In this document: one piece after another, positions 61,412-64,000 of the stretch
Layout: the number at the start of each line of letters is the position of its first letter
Numbering within the stretch: position 1 is the first letter of the stretch
Assembly: GCA_964006375.1 (NCBI GenBank)
Contig: OZ023269.1
Location: 3,906,001 to 3,970,000, forward strand
DNA from: Tillus elongatus
Taxonomy: Eukaryota; Arthropoda; Insecta; Coleoptera; Cleridae
Length of the DNA stretch: 64,000 bases
Direction of reading: 5' to 3'
Program-made: the position numbers and the translations under genes
Notes under the pieces: generated by a model
Databases searched by the model: none
What the model was told of the DNA's origin: nothing
What the model saw: the letters and a program-made list of their open reading frames with translations, nothing else

Positions 61412-62014
61412 CCGGCGCACGTAAGTCGCATAAACACTAATGGTGAGATGAGGATCTCTGTGTGAGTAACCGAGACTCGTTTTGGCCGATACCGGATCGT
61501 GACGTCACAGTAGGCCGTCTGTGTTTACGGCTGTGTTTTGGGGCGGAGACAATTATTTTGATTTTCTATATTTTGTTACAGGAAAACTATTAGTTAAAAA
61601 TTTAAATTTTAGATGGCAATTGATTTGATACAATGTGCACCACAATCAAAACAAACGAAATCAGCATATGTAGTGACGTCAGACGTGTATAACGGATTGC
61701 GTCGAAGTGTCCAAAAGAAGGCTGACCCAAATTGAGCAATCCTGTTCAAGTTATTACCCTTGAAAACAGCCAGTCTTTGTTTATGGCTGTGTTTTGGGGC
61801 GGAGACAATTATTTTGATTTTCTATATTTTTTTACAGGAAAACTATTAGTTACAAATTTAAATTTTATATGGCAATTGATTTTATACAATGTGGGGAATT
61901 GAATAAAAGGAGAATTAAAAAATGTGCAAATTCCTCATTAGCATGTGGTCTTATGAAAACTGCACCACAAACAATCAAAACAAACGAAATCAGCATATGT
62001 AGTGACGTCACGCG
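61412..62014 (+). repeat. Long direct repeat, segment 2, second copy
   Basis: Matches 32162-32769, including the internal tandem unit. It is cut at CACGCG, where the LTR element begins. Confidence 0.9.
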
Positions 62015-62099
62015 ACTTAACTTTAGCGTTAAGACAATTAACTTTTTTAAACAATTTATTATTACTTAAACACAATGATTACTTAATACAATAATGAGA

Positions 62100-62142
<43 letters not shown>

Positions 62143-62437
62143 TGATATTAAAATACTTGACACGCCATGTGCCAGACTAACTAGGAAACAAGCAATGAAC
62201 ACTCCTATCTCGGTGCTTATCCTATTTATAGTCTTCCCTTCCAGGCGTGGCACTATTGTCTCTGGAGGTGACCTGGATCTGCTAATGCTGAATGTCACCG
62301 GAGATATTCCGTTCGCACTTGCTGGTTTTACGCCTGCATTCCTACAGGCGCCACTTCACTATTATGATGACACTGCGGTTTCTAAGGAGGCCAGGATACA
62401 TTGTTGCACAATAGCCTGTTGTTGTGGCTCTATTTAT
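62015..62437 (-). mobile_element. 3' LTR of an errantivirus-like element
   Basis: Lies between the end of segment 2 and the polypurine tract. On the minus strand it has a TATA-like ACTATAAATAGG (62219-62234 region), a plausible start region TTCCTAGTTAGTCTGG, a (TA)n tract (62105-62141), a poly(A)-like AATAATAAATTG, and ends CGCTAAAGTTAAGT next to CGCG. The exact outer limit near the purine tract is uncertain, because the second LTR is outside the window. Confidence 0.7.
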
Positions 62438-62452
62438 CTCCTCCCCCCTTTG
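62438..62452 (-). promoter_or_regulatory. Polypurine tract
   Basis: CAAAGGGGGGAGGAG on the minus strand, between the env stop and the LTR: the expected plus-strand primer site of an LTR retroelement. Confidence 0.75.
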
Positions 62453-62462
62453 AAGAACGAAG

Positions 62463-64000
62463 CTACGGTTCGTTCCGGATTTTCAAGGGAAATCCGGCTT
62501 CGGTGGTTCCTGGGTTGATCTTCAATTCTCCCTTGTCGGTTCTTGGGTTGATCTTCGTAGTTCTTCTAGTGGTTCTTCTTCTTATGACTCCCCATTTGAC
62601 GGCTATCATTATGATGGCGGTTAAAATAGCCACGTACAATAATATGGTCCATATACGCAGGTGATGTAATGGTAGTTCCATTCGGCCTGGTATATTTTTC
62701 TTAATGTTTTGGAGTTGGTGTTGGATCTGCTCGATGTTATGCAGCTGTACGTTGTCTAATTTGAGTACGGGTACCTTTTCGTAATTTGTTTCTTCCTTCG
62801 TAGTGGTGGTTTCTAATTTGGGGAGATTGAATAGTTGTTGTGTTTCCGCTGTAGTGGGGCCGGTTTTATAAATTTTGTTTCCTACTTTCAATTGGCAATT
62901 TGGTTGGAGGTTGACCAATTTGGTACCCTTGATGATATTGGTCCACTCTTGTTCCTGGCAAGTTATTCTGGCGTTTGTCTCTTCTGGCGCTAAGATGATG
63001 TATTGACTGGTTCCATATCTCGAAACTGTGGTTTGTTTAATTTTGACTAATTCTTGGTTACAATTATCGATAGGCTTTTGAAATTTTATTAGTTTTATTT
63101 CACATGGGTTCTGATCATTCATGGCTATTGGATTGTCGTCTTGGCAGAAATATAATTTGTTCTTTAAATTTTGACATTCTTCATTTCGAAAGGCATATTG
63201 TTTACTGCTTAGGATCAAGTATTTGGTTCTAGGGATTATCATGGTAAAGGTGTGTGGATTTTTTGGGACAGGTAATGTGTATAACTGATAGTAATCATAT
63301 TCTGACTCTTCAACTAGAGGTATTTCTATTTGAAATATAATTTGGAATTTATTTTGTACTGCTTTTATTTTGAATATTTTTTCATACAGATTCAGATCAG
63401 TGGTTGTTATTAGTTTGGCATTTGTTACGTATTTTTGTATTCTATTGATTTCTTTTATTATAAATTTTGGTTTTAATATGGATGTGTGAAAAATTCCTAA
63501 TTTTGAAAAAGTGATTGCATTCTCAGTTGTGAGTGCTAATTCTTGAATATTATTCAATAAATGTCCAAGCTGGGTCAGCAGCTCTAGGATTTTGATGCGA
63601 TGATAGTGCGTTAGTTGTTCGCTCCTAAGGCTATCAACTGTGTTACCTAACTCGTTTATTCTATTTATTATCGTGCCCTGATTGTGACTCAACCCTACGA
63701 TCGTTTTATTGAACTCTCCGATTGCTTCTAGCATTACCGAATTTTGCGATTTAAAAAGATCATGAATTTTGTTTTGGTCTGTACTTAATATTTCTATTGC
63801 CTGATATATACGTTCGCCATCTTGTGAATCGAGATTGCCAGTTATTGATTTAAATATCGATCCTAGCCCATTGATTATGCCCCGTCTCTGTCTCTCATTG
63901 ATGTTATCTCTCTCTAAGAATATCCTATAAAATGTATCGTCTATATTATCTATAGTAAAATTTAATGTTAGTATAAAATTATGGTATTCGTCGTGGTAAT
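62463..64000 (-). CDS. Errantivirus-type envelope (fusion-protein-like), open at the window edge
   Basis: The minus-strand frame is open from the right edge to a stop at 62463, about 510 codons with no start in the window. Visible parts in order: the end of the surface-subunit side; a furin-type site RQRR (about 63879-63890) directly followed by a Gly-rich hydrophobic segment (GIINGLGSIF); a heptad-like helical region; a Cys-containing ectodomain; a membrane anchor (IWTILLYVAILTAIIMIAVK, about 62600-62660); and a basic cytoplasmic tail. This order is that of envelope proteins of gypsy-type errantiviruses, related to baculovirus F proteins. No stop or frameshift is seen, unlike all other transposon genes here. 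gag and pol should lie beyond 64000. Confidence 0.85.
   Translation of the reverse strand, partial: YHDEYHNFILTLNFTIDNIDDTFYRIFLERDNINERQRRGIINGLGSIFKSITGNLDSQDGERIYQAIEILSTDQNKIHDLFKSQNSVMLEAIGEFNKTIVGLSHNQGTIINRINELGNTVDSLRSEQLTHYHRIKILELLTQLGHLLNNIQELALTTENAITFSKLGIFHTSILKPKFIIKEINRIQKYVTNAKLITTTDLNLYEKIFKIKAVQNKFQIIFQIEIPLVEESEYDYYQLYTLPVPKNPHTFTMIIPRTKYLILSSKQYAFRNEECQNLKNKLYFCQDDNPIAMNDQNPCEIKLIKFQKPIDNCNQELVKIKQTTVSRYGTSQYIILAPEETNARITCQEQEWTNIIKGTKLVNLQPNCQLKVGNKIYKTGPTTAETQQLFNLPKLETTTTKEETNYEKVPVLKLDNVQLHNIEQIQHQLQNIKKNIPGRMELPLHHLRIWTILLYVAILTAIIMIAVKWGVIRRRTTRRTTKINPRTDKGELKINPGTTEAGFPLKIRNEP

Overview
This window reads as a piece of an AT-rich insect (at least arthropod) nuclear genome. 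The reasons are: one spliced host gene with GT/AG introns; many decayed arthropod-type transposons (mariner, hAT, a THAP relic, Penelope-like, several non-LTR clades, an errantivirus-like LTR element with env); long (TA)n microsatellites; and short CCTAA runs like the insect telomere motif. Hemiptera or a related order is possible, but the sequence alone does not fix it. No tRNA, rRNA or bacterial-type gene was seen.

Layout. 1-1943 is featureless. 1944-14890 is a satellite array of about 39 monomers of roughly 323-337 bp, with a higher-order duplication of 13 monomers (about 4.28 kb). Each monomer carries the 5' head of a tRNA-derived SINE, and the array runs straight into a fuller copy of that SINE (to 15213). 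15.2-19.4 kb holds MITE-like and hairpin elements and TA tracts. 19.4-24.75 kb is a decayed mariner-like element with inverted repeats of about 270 bp. A 5'-truncated non-LTR element sits on its start codon and an LTR-like insert interrupts it further on. A second, unfilled copy at 55.5-56.75 kb shows the empty site. 24.75-26.95 kb is a dead hAT element.

27-30 kb and 36.4-38 kb contain a dispersed family in which (TA)n sits between conserved arms, mixed with Penelope-like (GIY-YIG) fragments and a MITE. 30.4-32.9 kb is repeated at 60.5-62.0 kb. 33-36 kb holds a second SINE, MITEs and two strong palindromes. 39.5-44.4 kb is a nest of non-LTR elements on both strands.

The only convincing host gene is on the + strand: three exons (44829-45093, 45967-46164, 50298-51342) of an A20/Cezanne-type OTU deubiquitinase. 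The phases fit, the catalytic Cys and His are present, and a poly(A) signal lies at 51386. Its 5' exons lie upstream, not identified, and its introns are full of transposon debris.

51.5-56.7 kb has a 1000-bp hAT-type non-autonomous element with an exact 8-bp target duplication, and an RT relic whose 3' end is also present as an inverted copy. 57.0-59.96 kb is a broken DDE-like (possibly Sola-type) gene with a TPRT insertion flanked by a 12-bp duplication. 62.0-64.0 kb is the 3' end of an LTR element of the errantivirus kind, minus strand. Its env frame is open to the window edge, and it is inserted in the second copy of the 32-kb repeat.
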